From positions 186,001-250,000 of the forward strand of contig NZ_QJKC01000004.1 of assembly GCF_003202035.1 (NCBI RefSeq): a stretch of 64,000 bases of DNA, read 5' to 3'. Positions 34,945 to 43,638 of this stretch are shown in pieces; position 1 is the stretch's first letter, and every line of letters starts with the position of its first letter. The position numbers and the translations under genes were made by a program. The DNA comes from Aquitalea magnusonii. GTDB lineage: Bacteria; Pseudomonadota; Gammaproteobacteria; Burkholderiales; Chromobacteriaceae. The notes beneath the pieces were generated by a model that worked only from the letters and a program-made list of their open reading frames with translations, made no database searches and had not been told where the DNA came from.

Positions 34945-35160
34945 ATGAAGTTTCGTCCTGCATCCACTACTGTCCTCGCCTGGCTGGTCTTGCTGGCCTG
35001 CTTGGGCTATTTCGGCCTGATTGCCGCCGCACCGGCCCTGTTGCAGGGCGATATCGGCGGCTGGCCGCGCGCCATCCTGCTGGCCTTGCTGTTGTTTCTG
35101 CTGTTTTTCGCAGTCACCCTGTGGCATATCCGGGCAAGCGACCGAAAGCCAGACGCATGA
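34945..35160 (+). CDS. Small two-segment membrane protein coupled to the sodium/solute symporter
   Basis: The 71-residue product has two hydrophobic segments and a basic C-terminus. Its stop overlaps the symporter start in ATGA, so the two are translationally coupled. Small membrane subunits encoded just before sodium:solute symporters are common (DUF485 and DUF4212 families), and this gene has that position and shape, but I cannot assign it to either family with confidence. Confidence 0.65.
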   Translation: MKFRPASTTVLAWLVLLACLGYFGLIAAAPALLQGDIGGWPRAILLALLLFLLFFAVTLWHIRASDRKPDA

Positions 35161-36746
35161 GTCCGGCCACGCTTCTTTTCCTGCTGTTCATCGCCACCAG
35201 CCTGCTGCTGACCCGCCGGGCGGCACGGCTCACCCGTTCTGCCGATGACTTCTATACCGCCGGCGGACAATTGCCGGCCTGGCAAAATGGCCTGGCGCTG
35301 GCAGGCGACTTTCTGTCGGCAGCGGCCTTTCTCGGCTCCATCGGCATGTATCTGGGACAGGGCTACGACTCACTGGTGTATGCGGTAGGCACGCTGGCCG
35401 GCTGGCCGCTGTTGATGCTGCTGCTGGCCGACAAGCTGCGGGCACTGGGGCGCTACAGTGTGGCCGAGGTATTGGCCAGCCGTTTTGACGAGCGCCCGGT
35501 ACGGCTGATGAGCATCATCAGCTCGCTCACCATCACGCTGTTTTATCTGATCGTGCAACTGGTCGGGGCCGGCAAGCTGTTGCAGTTGCTGTTCGGTCTG
35601 CCCTATCTGGCCGCAGTCGGGCTGGTGGTGTTGCTGATGGTGCTGCAAGTGGGGCTGGGCGGCATGCTGGCCACCAGCTGGGTACAGATGAGCAAGGCCG
35701 CGCTGATGCTGCTGTGTGCGCTATTGCTGGCCGGCGGGGTGCTGCAACGCTTCGGCTACAGCGCGCCCGCCCTGTTTGCCGAGGTAGACCGGCTCAGCCA
35801 TGGACAGGCGCTCTTGCCCGGCCCATCGCTGTCCGACCCGCTGGATGCCCTGTCGCTGGGCCTGGGACTCAGCCTGGGCTTGCTGGGTCTGCCACATATC
35901 CTGCTGCGTTTTTTCACCGTGGCCGATGGCCGTGCTGCCCGCCACTCGGTGGGCTGGGCCACCGGCATCGTCGGCCTGTTTTTCCTGCTGAATATCTTGA
36001 TCGGCTATGGCGCACTGGTGCTGGTCGGGCCTGCCGCCCCATTTCATGATGCCGCCGGCAAGCTGCTGGGTGGCGGCAATATGGCGGCGCTGCATCTGGC
36101 CGCGCTACTGGGCGGGCCATGGCTGCAGGCACTGATTGCCGGCGTGGCCTTTGCCACCATCCTGGCGGTGCTGGCCGGGCTGGCCATGGCCGGTGCCAGT
36201 GCCATCAGCCACGATCTGTATGCCTTGTGGCTATGCCGCGGTCAGGCTGATCCACAGCGGGAATGGCAGCTGTCGCGGCTGGCCGTGCTGCTGCTGGGAG
36301 TGGCCGCCGTGCTGCTGTCCACCCTGTTCCAGAATCTGAATATCGCCTTTCTGGTGGGCCTGGCTTTCGCCATCGCTGCCTCCAGCAATTTCCCGGTCCT
36401 GCTGCTGACCCTGCACTGGCGCGGCCTGACAGCGCGCGGGGCGCTGACCGGCGGCGGCTGCGGCATGCTGGCTGCGCTGGGGCTGATCATCAGCGGCCCG
36501 ACCGTGTGGGTGGGCATGCTCGGCCATGCCCGGCCGCTGTTCCCCTATGCCAACCCGGCATTGTTCTCCGTGCCGCTGGCCTTTGCCGCCGCCTGGCTGG
36601 CCTCGGTCTGCGACAAGGGGCATGGCCGCAGCATTGACGCGGCACAAGCAGGCGCCGACACTGCCAATCATTCCACCTCATCCGGGCCAGCCTTGCAGCA
36701 AACAGGCTGGCCGCCAGCACAACACCGCAATAGAAAAACCACATGA
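35157..36746 (+). CDS. Sodium:solute symporter (SSS family, ActP-like)
   Basis: The product, 529 residues from the ATG at 35157, is an inner-membrane transporter with about 13 hydrophobic segments. It has the family's DDFYTAGGQLPAWQNGLALAG and FLSAAAFLGSIGMYL signatures near the N-terminus. The wording is close to ActP and related monocarboxylate or acetate symporters. It is coupled by ATGA overlaps to the small membrane protein before it and to the GST gene after it. Substrate is unknown; a carboxylate fits the neighbouring dehydrogenase and hydroxyacid oxidase. Confidence 0.85.
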   Translation: MSPATLLFLLFIATSLLLTRRAARLTRSADDFYTAGGQLPAWQNGLALAGDFLSAAAFLGSIGMYLGQGYDSLVYAVGTLAGWPLLMLLLADKLRALGRYSVAEVLASRFDERPVRLMSIISSLTITLFYLIVQLVGAGKLLQLLFGLPYLAAVGLVVLLMVLQVGLGGMLATSWVQMSKAALMLLCALLLAGGVLQRFGYSAPALFAEVDRLSHGQALLPGPSLSDPLDALSLGLGLSLGLLGLPHILLRFFTVADGRAARHSVGWATGIVGLFFLLNILIGYGALVLVGPAAPFHDAAGKLLGGGNMAALHLAALLGGPWLQALIAGVAFATILAVLAGLAMAGASAISHDLYALWLCRGQADPQREWQLSRLAVLLLGVAAVLLSTLFQNLNIAFLVGLAFAIAASSNFPVLLLTLHWRGLTARGALTGGGCGMLAALGLIISGPTVWVGMLGHARPLFPYANPALFSVPLAFAAAWLASVCDKGHGRSIDAAQAGADTANHSTSSGPALQQTGWPPAQHRNRKTT

Positions 36747-37366
36747 CCACACTGACTCTGTACGGCAACTGCTTTTCCGGCCATAGCTACAAGGTGCGCC
36801 TGGCACTGATGCTGGCCGATGTATCCCATGACTACGTTCATGTCGACCTGGCGCTGCCGCGCGCCGAACGCGCCGAGGACTTCCGCGCCGTCAGCCGCTT
36901 TGGCGAGGTGCCGGTGCTGGTAGCGGACGGTACCGCCATGTGCCAGTCCAATGCCATCCTGCAATGGCTGGCCGACAATTACGGTCGGCTGGATGGTGCG
37001 CCGGGCGAACGCCAGCTGGTGCGCGAATGGCTGTGCTGGGAGAGCAACCGTATCGGCTTCTCCCTGCCCAATCTGCGCCTGGCACGCAAGTTCTTCCCGC
37101 AACCGGCCGAGGTCACTGCCTGGCTGGAGCAACGGGTGCGCGCCGACCTGGCCGTGCTGGACAACACCCTGAGCCAGCATGCCTACCTGATCGGCACGAC
37201 CCCGACCATCGCCGACCTGTCGGCCAGTGCCTATCTGTGGTGGCTGGGCGATGCCGGACTGGACATCGCCAGCTGGCCGCATGTGGCGGCCTGGCTGCAG
37301 CGCATCAGCCAGCTGCCTGGCTGGCAGCATCCGGATGAGCTGATGGCGGCTGAGATTCCGGACTGA
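36743..37366 (+). CDS. Glutathione S-transferase family protein
   Basis: The 207-residue product has an N-terminal thioredoxin-like domain (about 1-78: TLYGNCFSGHSYKVRLALML, EVPVLVADG, QSNAILQWLA) and an alpha-helical C-terminal domain with TPTIADLSASAYLWW. It could detoxify or isomerise an intermediate of the local pathway, but GST substrates are not predictable. The start overlaps the symporter stop by four bases. Confidence 0.85.
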   Translation: MTTLTLYGNCFSGHSYKVRLALMLADVSHDYVHVDLALPRAERAEDFRAVSRFGEVPVLVADGTAMCQSNAILQWLADNYGRLDGAPGERQLVREWLCWESNRIGFSLPNLRLARKFFPQPAEVTAWLEQRVRADLAVLDNTLSQHAYLIGTTPTIADLSASAYLWWLGDAGLDIASWPHVAAWLQRISQLPGWQHPDELMAAEIPD

Positions 37367-37386
37367 AACACACAGGGGGAAACGTG

Positions 37387-37899
37387 ATGGAACGGCCATC
37401 CTGCATCAGACACTGGCGCGAGCTGCAAGAAGCGGACACGGCCAGTTACCCGGGCAGCAGCGAGTTGCTGTCCATCGGTTCGCCGCTGGGCCGCTTTTTT
37501 GGCCTGCAGCGCATCGGCATTCATCATGAACTGCTGCCGCCGGGTCGTCGTACTTCCTGGCCGCATGCCGAAAAGACCGAGGACGAATTCGTCTACGTGC
37601 TGGAAGGCGAACCGGATGTCTGGCTGGATGGCGTGCTGCATCGCCTGCAAGCCGGTGACTCGGTGGGTTTTCCCGCCGGCAGCGGCATTGCCCACAGCTT
37701 CCTTAACAATACCGCGCACGATGTGCGGCTGCTGTGTGTGGGCGACCGCGACCGCGACGACAACCAGCTGCACTACCCGCTGCATCCGGCGCGCAATGAT
37801 GCGCTTGGCCCTCGTCACTGGCGTGATTGCCCCGGCCAGTTGCAGGGCGCACACGACGGTCTGCCGGATGCCTTGCGCGCACAACAGGAGCATGACTGA
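37387..37899 (+). CDS. Cupin-domain protein
   Basis: The 170-residue product has a single cupin barrel with HHELLPPGRRTSWPHAE, EDEFVYVLEGEPDVWLDG and AGDSVGFPAGSGIAHSFLN, the two conserved motifs with possible metal-binding histidines. A GTG three bases upstream is in frame, but AGGGGG is better spaced for the ATG at 37387. It lies 20 bases after the GST gene and directly before the FAD-linked oxidase. The reaction is unknown. Confidence 0.78.
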   Translation: MERPSCIRHWRELQEADTASYPGSSELLSIGSPLGRFFGLQRIGIHHELLPPGRRTSWPHAEKTEDEFVYVLEGEPDVWLDGVLHRLQAGDSVGFPAGSGIAHSFLNNTAHDVRLLCVGDRDRDDNQLHYPLHPARNDALGPRHWRDCPGQLQGAHDGLPDALRAQQEHD

Positions 37900-37900
37900 C

Positions 37901-39301
37901 ATGCCCCCGTTTCTCGCTGCCGTTGCCGCCATCATCGGGCCGCAACATCTGCTGACCCAGCCGCAGGATACCGCCGCCTACGCCCTGGACTACCGCCGCC
38001 GCTATCAGGGCCTGCCGCTGGCGGTGGCCCTGCCCGGCAGCACGGCCGAAGTGGCGGCACTGCTGCAGCTGTGTCAGGCACATCAGGTCGCCGTGGTGCC
38101 GCAAGGCGGCAACACCTCCACCTGTGGCGCCGCCACGCCGGATGCCTCCGGCCGCCAGCTGGTGATCGGCCTGCGCCGGCTCAACCGTCTGCGCGCCATC
38201 GACACCGCCAATGACAGCATCACGGTGGAGGCCGGCATGACGCTGGCCCAGCTACAACAGCTGGCCGCAGACGCCGGCCGGCTGTTTCCGCTGTCCCTGG
38301 CCAGCGAAGGCAGCTGCCAGATCGGTGGCAATCTTTCCACCAATGCCGGCGGGCTGGCAGTGCTGCGTTACGGCACCATGCGCGAACTGACACTGGGGCT
38401 GGAAGTGGTGCTGCCGGATGGGCGGGTGCTGCATCAGCTCTCCGCCCTGCGCAAGGACACCAGCGGGCTGGATGTAAAGCAGCTGTTTATCGGGGCAGAA
38501 GGCCAGCTGGGGCTGATTACCGCCGCCACGCTCAAGCTGTTTCCGCTGCCCACCGCCCATGCCACGGCCTGGCTGGGGGTAGCGGGCAGCCAGGCCGCCA
38601 TCGCCCTGCTGTCGGCCTTGCGCCAGGCTTTTGGCGACCGGCTGACCACTTTTGAAATCATGTCGCAAGCCTGCCAGCAGCTGCTGGACAAATACCACCC
38701 CGGCCAGCTGCCCTTCATCCAGCCGTGGGCGGTACTGGTGGAGCTATCCGACAGCGGCGACAGCCAGGCACTGCAACAGCAGCTGGTGGACTGGCTGGCC
38801 ACACAGACGCTGGGTGACGGCGTGCTGGCACACAGCGAAGCCGAACGCCAGCGCCTGTGGCAGCTGCGTGAAGCCATGTCGGAAACCCAGAAGCGCGATG
38901 GCCCCAGCATCAAGCACGATATCGGCGTCCCCAGCTCGGCCATTCCGGTCTTTCTGGCCGAGTGCGAGGCGGCACTGACTCGCGCCTTTCCCGGCGTGCG
39001 CATCCTTGCCTTCGGCCATGCCGGCGATGGCAATCTGCATTACAACATCAGCTTTACCCGGCCGGACAATGCCGATCTGTTCGAGGACGAGGATAGCGTC
39101 AATGCCATCGTCTACGAGCTGGTCTACCGCCATCAGGGCACACTGGCGGCAGAGCATGGTGTGGGCCAGCTCAAGGGCCACTGGCTGCAGCGCTACCAGG
39201 ACCCGCTTGCCCTGCAGCTGATGCGCAGCATCAAGCAGCTGCTGGACCCGCAGGGGCTGATGAATCCCGGCAAGTGGTTGTCCGCTCTCGGCGATGAATA
39301 G
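37901..39301 (+). CDS. FAD-linked D-2-hydroxyacid oxidase/dehydrogenase (GlcD/D2HGDH family)
   Basis: The 466-residue product has an N-terminal FAD-binding domain (VVPQGGNTSTCGAATP, FPLSLASEGSCQIGGNLSTNAGG) and the FAD-oxidase C-terminal domain with FGHAGDGNLHYNI and AEHGVGQLKGHW, whose histidines bind a metal. It oxidises a D-2-hydroxyacid such as D-2-hydroxyglutarate or D-lactate; the sequence does not say which. The start is uncertain: ATG at 37892 is only one base from AGGAG, so the ATG at 37901, ten bases away, is preferred. It closes the plus-strand run. Confidence 0.87.
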   Translation: MPPFLAAVAAIIGPQHLLTQPQDTAAYALDYRRRYQGLPLAVALPGSTAEVAALLQLCQAHQVAVVPQGGNTSTCGAATPDASGRQLVIGLRRLNRLRAIDTANDSITVEAGMTLAQLQQLAADAGRLFPLSLASEGSCQIGGNLSTNAGGLAVLRYGTMRELTLGLEVVLPDGRVLHQLSALRKDTSGLDVKQLFIGAEGQLGLITAATLKLFPLPTAHATAWLGVAGSQAAIALLSALRQAFGDRLTTFEIMSQACQQLLDKYHPGQLPFIQPWAVLVELSDSGDSQALQQQLVDWLATQTLGDGVLAHSEAERQRLWQLREAMSETQKRDGPSIKHDIGVPSSAIPVFLAECEAALTRAFPGVRILAFGHAGDGNLHYNISFTRPDNADLFEDEDSVNAIVYELVYRHQGTLAAEHGVGQLKGHWLQRYQDPLALQLMRSIKQLLDPQGLMNPGKWLSALGDE

Positions 39302-39353
39302 CGGCTGACAGCTCTGTCACGCTCCCGGTAACGTTACGCCCTTGCTGGCCACG

Positions 39354-40997
39354 CTAAGCCAGCGCCGCCAGATCGGCCGCCAGCCGGGCCAGCAGGCCCG
39401 GCCAGTCGCCGGCCTGCTGCTGACGGTACAAGCGCAGCGCCGGATACCATGGCGTGTGCGCGCCCTCCCAGCCCCAGCGCCAGTCGGTATGGCTGGCCGA
39501 CAGTAACAGCCAGCAGCGCAGTCCCAGGCTGCCGGCCAGATGCGCCAGCGCGGTGTCCACCGTCACCAGCCCGTCCAGTTGTGCCAGTACGCCCGCCGTA
39601 TCCGCCAGATCAGCCAGTCCACCCTCCCCGGCCTGCAGCTGCGGCCACTGCCCCAGCCATGTCTGCTCGGTGGCGTCAGTTGGCAATTGCAGGCTGAGCC
39701 ACTCGATATGCGGCAGTTGCAACAGCGGCGTCAGCTGGCGGATGTCGGGCAGCGAACGGTGATGATCAAAGGGATGCCGCGCATGGCCACGCCATACCAG
39801 TCCCAGCCGCAGCTTGCGCTGTGGGGCCGGCAGTGCGGGAACGGGTGGCAGGACAAACCGTGCTGGCGGCGTGCGCGCCGGATCGGGCTGCAGCAACCAG
39901 GGCAGGCTCATGGAAAAAACATGGCAATCGTGGGCCGGTAAGGCCATGTCCAGGCTGGTGAGCGGCAGGAATTGCACCGGACAGCTCAGCGCCATGCTGT
40001 GCAACAGGCGCATCAGCTCCGGCCGGCACACCACGCTCAGACGCGCAGCCTGCAACAAGGGCAGATAGCGGCAACACTGCAGGGCATCGCCCAGCCCCTG
40101 CTCGAACCACACCAGCAGATGTCGCCCGGCCAGCGACTCGCCCTGCCAGCGCGGCGCAGCAAGACATGGCAGGCCCAGCTCGACAGGTGGGCGTAGCAGG
40201 CGCGCTTCGTGTGCCTGCCAGCCCTCCTGCCAGCGCCCCTGTGCCAGCAGCAGATAGCCCAGGTTCTGCAGATGCCGTGGCTGTTGTGGCTGGCTGGTCA
40301 CCGCCTGACGCCAGGCCGCTTCGGCCGCCGCCGCCTGGCGCAATTCGCTGCAGGCCAGTGCCCAGATCGCCGCCTGGCCGGCATCCGCCTGGGCAAGCGG
40401 CACAGATTGCTGCAGCAAGCGCATGGCCTCCCTGGCCATGCCCTGGTGCAGACAGGCCGCCGCCAGTGCCGCCGCCTCGGCATGACTCAACTGCGGCAAG
40501 CGCAATGCCCGCTGCAACAAGCGCGCCGCCAGCCGCCAGCGCCGCTGCCGCTGGCACAGCAGCAGCAGGTCGTGCAGCGCCAGCACATGATCGGGCTGCA
40601 AGCGCAACAAGCGGCGCCAGCAGGCCGCCTCCTGCACCGCGCGGCCCTCTTGCTGATAACGCCGCGCCAGGCGGAACAGGCTGTCCTGGTGTCGCGGGTT
40701 GTGCGCCAATTCCGCCTGGTAATGCAGCACGGCCTGGGCCGTGTCGCCGCCGTCCTCATGCAGGCAGCCCAGGTTGTAATGGGCATCGGCCACCGCCGCA
40801 TCCAGTTGCAGTGCCTGCAGCCAGCAGTGGCGGGCCAGCTCGCCCTGCCCCAGCCTGGCGGCACAGACGCCCAGCAGATTCCACATCGGTGCATTGTCCG
40901 GCTCGGCCTGCAGACAATCCTGTGCCGCCAGCAAGGCAGCGGGCAGCTTGTGCTCGGCCAGCAGCGTGGCGGCAAGCAGGGCCAGTGGCGACAGCAT
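39354..40997 (-). CDS. TPR-repeat protein with GT9-like glycosyltransferase domain
   Basis: The product, about 547 residues, has an N-terminal array of tetratricopeptide-like repeats (about 5-270) and a C-terminal glycosyltransferase-like domain (about 290-545) with LAGRHLLVWFEQGLGDALQ, LRLGLVWRGHARH and VDTALAHLAGSLG, resembling heptosyltransferase and TPR glycosyltransferases. Such proteins often glycosylate proteins such as flagellin. The ATG at 40997 lies 11 bases from AAGGAGG; a TTG two codons earlier is better spaced. It lies 78 bases after the chemoreceptor gene and may share its transcript. Confidence 0.75.
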   Translation of the reverse strand: MLSPLALLAATLLAEHKLPAALLAAQDCLQAEPDNAPMWNLLGVCAARLGQGELARHCWLQALQLDAAVADAHYNLGCLHEDGGDTAQAVLHYQAELAHNPRHQDSLFRLARRYQQEGRAVQEAACWRRLLRLQPDHVLALHDLLLLCQRQRRWRLAARLLQRALRLPQLSHAEAAALAAACLHQGMAREAMRLLQQSVPLAQADAGQAAIWALACSELRQAAAAEAAWRQAVTSQPQQPRHLQNLGYLLLAQGRWQEGWQAHEARLLRPPVELGLPCLAAPRWQGESLAGRHLLVWFEQGLGDALQCCRYLPLLQAARLSVVCRPELMRLLHSMALSCPVQFLPLTSLDMALPAHDCHVFSMSLPWLLQPDPARTPPARFVLPPVPALPAPQRKLRLGLVWRGHARHPFDHHRSLPDIRQLTPLLQLPHIEWLSLQLPTDATEQTWLGQWPQLQAGEGGLADLADTAGVLAQLDGLVTVDTALAHLAGSLGLRCWLLLSASHTDWRWGWEGAHTPWYPALRLYRQQQAGDWPGLLARLAADLAALA

Positions 40998-41075
40998 CTT
41001 CAAACAGCCCTCCTTGCACGGCAGCCGACGGTAAAAAGCCGCCCGAAGGCGGCTGCGCTCGTGCATTTTAGCGGC

Positions 41076-42950
41076 TTACAGCCGGAACTTGGCAAACTCG
41101 CCATTCATCTGTCCGGCCTGGCCGGCGAGGCCCTGCAAGGTTTCGCTGGCCTGCTGCAGCAGGCTGTCGTTTTCCAGCACCCGGCTGTTGATCTGCTCCG
41201 AGCTTTGCGCAATCAGCGTGCTGGCATTGTGCTGTTCCTGGGTGGAATGGGAAATCTCTGACATCTTGCTCACCACTTCCAGCATGGAGTGGCGGATGGA
41301 CTGGATGGTGGCCACCGCCTGCTGGGTAAGCAGCACGCCATCGTTCACCACGGTCACCGTCTGCTGCACATCGCCCACCGCCTTGCCGGTTTCCGTGCGG
41401 ATGGCCGTCACCATGCCGGCAATTTCCACCGTGGCCTGCGCCGTGCGCTCGGCCAGCTTGCGTACTTCGTCGGCCACCACGGCAAAGCCGCGGCCCTGCT
41501 CGCCGGCCCGCGCGGCCTCGATGGCGGCGTTGAGCGCCAGCAGATTGGTCTGGTCGGCGATATCGCGGATCACCTCGGTAATGCCGGAAATCTGCTGCGA
41601 GCGCTGCTCCAGTGCCGCCAGCATGCTTTCCAGCGAGCGCACCGACTGCACCGTGCTTTCCATGCCATCGGCCAGCTGCAGCATGCCCTGCGCGCCGGAC
41701 TCCAGCCCGCTGCCGGTGGCGCTGGCCAGCTGGTCGGCCGCCCGCGCATTGTCGGCGATATGGGCGATGCTGACGGTAATCTGCTCCAGCGTGGCGGCAT
41801 TGGACGAAGACATGTCGGAAATGCTGCGCGCGCTGTCTGCCACGCCCTGCACCTGGGACGACACCTGGCCGACACCCGCCATCACGCCGCCGGCATTGTC
41901 GCGCAGGCCACGGAACAGCGTGGCCAGTTGCGTCACAAACTGGTTGAAAGCGCGGGCGGTGGCGGCGATTTCATCCTGCCCGCCCTCCTGCAGCCGCAGG
42001 GTGAGATCGCCCTCACCGTGGGCAATGTCTTCCATGGCGTTTTTCAAGGCCACCAGTCCGCCCAGCATGCGCCCCAGCAGCAGCCCGGCCAGCGGAATCA
42101 GCAAGGCAAACACCAGCACGCTCAGGCCGGCCACAGTCAGCAACAGGGTATCAAGCGGTGCCAGGATGGCATCCTTGTGCGTGGCCAGCCCGATCAGCCA
42201 GTCGCTGTCCGGAATGCGCTGCACCGACAACAGCATGTCCTGATCGCCCATGCGTACCTGTTGCAGGCTGGCCGACCCGGCCAGCTCGGCCAGCTTGTCG
42301 GCGGTCAGCTCGGGGGCCAGCTGGCTGAGGGGCTTGAGGGTCAGTGCCGCCTGCGGATGCGCCAGCAGCTTGCCCTTGCTGTCGGCGATAAAGGCATAGC
42401 CACCGCCGCGAATCTGCAGTGACAGCACTGACTTGACCAGGCTGTCGACGAAAACATCGCCCCCCACCACCCCCACCGTGCTGCCCGCATGCGTGATGGG
42501 GGCGGCCACGGTGATGGTGAGCTTCTTGCTGGCTTCATCGACATAGGGCTCGGTCACGATCGGCTTGCCGGCGGCCATGGCCTGCTTATACCAGTCGCGC
42601 TCGGTCACCTTGTAGTCGGCCGGGGCGCTCCAGTCGTCGGAAAACAGCGAATGGCCATCGGCAAAACCGGCGTAATTCACATTGAAACCGGCCTTGGCGC
42701 CCACCTTGAGAAAACGCAGGGCATCGGCCTCGCCGGCCACGCTGGCCTGGGCGGCGATTTCCTGTTTCTTGTCATCCAGCCAGGTTTTCACCACGCTGCT
42801 CTGCCCCTTGAGCGCAGAATCGAATTCGTGATTCAGCCCGCTGAGAATTTCTCCGCGCATCTGGATGAATACAAGCAGTACCAGCACCAGGCCAAACAAG
42901 GCCATCAGCAAGGCATTGAAGGCTATCAGTTTGCTGCGCAAGGATTTCAT
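41076..42950 (-). CDS. Methyl-accepting chemotaxis protein with dCache domain of amino-acid type
   Basis: The 624-residue chemoreceptor has two membrane segments (about 8-32 and 270-295) around a periplasmic double-Cache domain, a HAMP domain, and a signalling domain with the hairpin [45 protein letters not shown]. The ligand domain carries Y-x4-R-x-WY (in [10 protein letters not shown]), PYVD and VGGD, which together match the published dCache_1AA motif that binds amino-acid carboxyl and amino groups. It therefore probably senses an amino acid. No CheR/CheB pentapeptide tether is at the C-terminus. GAGGGG precedes the start. Confidence 0.9.
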   Translation of the reverse strand: MKSLRSKLIAFNALLMALFGLVLVLLVFIQMRGEILSGLNHEFDSALKGQSSVVKTWLDDKKQEIAAQASVAGEADALRFLKVGAKAGFNVNYAGFADGHSLFSDDWSAPADYKVTERDWYKQAMAAGKPIVTEPYVDEASKKLTITVAAPITHAGSTVGVVGGDVFVDSLVKSVLSLQIRGGGYAFIADSKGKLLAHPQAALTLKPLSQLAPELTADKLAELAGSASLQQVRMGDQDMLLSVQRIPDSDWLIGLATHKDAILAPLDTLLLTVAGLSVLVFALLIPLAGLLLGRMLGGLVALKNAMEDIAHGEGDLTLRLQEGGQDEIAATARAFNQFVTQLATLFRGLRDNAGGVMAGVGQVSSQVQGVADSARSISDMSSSNAATLEQITVSIAHIADNARAADQLASATGSGLESGAQGMLQLADGMESTVQSVRSLESMLAALEQRSQQISGITEVIRDIADQTNLLALNAAIEAARAGEQGRGFAVVADEVRKLAERTAQATVEIAGMVTAIRTETGKAVGDVQQTVTVVNDGVLLTQQAVATIQSIRHSMLEVVSKMSEISHSTQEQHNASTLIAQSSEQINSRVLENDSLLQQASETLQGLAGQAGQMNGEFAKFRL

Positions 42951-43036
42951 GTTTTCCCCTCGTATGCTTAAAGAGCCGCTCACACAAGCTTGTGGAGAAC
43001 CCCGGCCAAGGCGCGCCGCCGCAGACGGTACATGGC

Positions 43037-43080
43037 GTACGGCAAGGCGGCGCCACGCTGGAGCGGGGGTTTGTCAGCGG
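43037..43080 (+). repeat. Dispersed intergenic repeat, copy A
   Basis: This copy begins GTACGGCAAGG and ends GAGCGGGGGTTTGTCAGCGG. By eye it matches about 87 percent of the reverse complement of 43525-43569. Confidence 0.6.
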
Positions 43081-43351
43081 CTATCAGGGTCGAATTGTTG
43101 CAGCTCACCGTTAAAATCTCGTTCAGCCATGCGCCTTTTTCCGGGCGGCGAGCACGCATGGCCATCATTAAATTATGAAAATCTAATTTACAATTTGATC
43201 CAGCACAGCAAAGTGGCTGGCCAGCGACCAGCACCGCTACGGCACAGCGAGGAAACAGCGCGGCACGGATCCCTGCCCTGACAGGGCAGGTCGGCGACAA
43301 GGCAGCAGGGGCCGGCCAGGTGGCGGCGCGCAGGAAAGGCGGGAGGCAGGC

Positions 43352-43380
43352 AAAAAAAATCCCCTGAGGGTTCTCAGGGG
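43352..43380 (-). terminator. Intrinsic terminator (second) for acyl-CoA ligase transcript
   Basis: On the minus strand CCCCTGAG pairs with CTCAGGGG (43373-43380 and 43361-43368) around a four-base loop, followed by a run of eight or so T. It lies about 260 bases beyond the ligase stop. Confidence 0.85.
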
Positions 43381-43440
43381 CCAACACGAGGAAGAAACAT
43401 CTGGCTGGGGTTACCAGCTTGATGCTTCGAGGGGCTAACA

Positions 43441-43464
43441 CCACAAAAGGCCTTGCGGCCTTCA
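43441..43464 (-). terminator. Weak hairpin terminator (first) for acyl-CoA ligase transcript
   Basis: AAGGCC-TTGC-GGCCTT folds into a short stem with TTTTG after it on the minus strand, about 180 bases beyond the ligase stop. Confidence 0.5.
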
Positions 43465-43524
43465 GTGCGATGCACAATTTAGCGCAAAAGCTCTATTCTG
43501 TCCATTCAATTCAGCAGCTTAGAC

Positions 43525-43626
43525 CCGCTGACAAAACCCCCGCTCCTGCCTTGCGCCTCCTTGCCGTACTCTTTGTACTGTCGCGTCGGCGCGCCGTGGC
43601 CGGGTTCTCTACGGGGTTTTGTCAGC
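43525..43626 (-). repeat. Dispersed intergenic repeat, copy B, with 14-base terminal inverted repeat
   Basis: Bases 43525-43569 repeat copy A in inverted orientation. GCTGACAAAACCCC (43527-43540) is exactly complementary to 43613-43626, enclosing 72 bases, so the whole block could fold into one long hairpin. It lies directly after the acyl-CoA ligase gene. Confidence 0.6.
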
Positions 43627-43638
43627 CGCTCTTAGCGC

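Larger units (their letters stand above)
42951..43638. other. Repeat-bearing intergenic region between chemoreceptor and acyl-CoA ligase
   Basis: No gene is supported in these 688 bases. They contain an inverted dispersed repeat (43037-43080 and 43525-43569), a 14-base inverted repeat (43527-43540 with 43613-43626), two minus-strand terminators, and an AT-rich patch (43165-43200) that may hold the chemoreceptor promoter. Confidence 0.6.
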
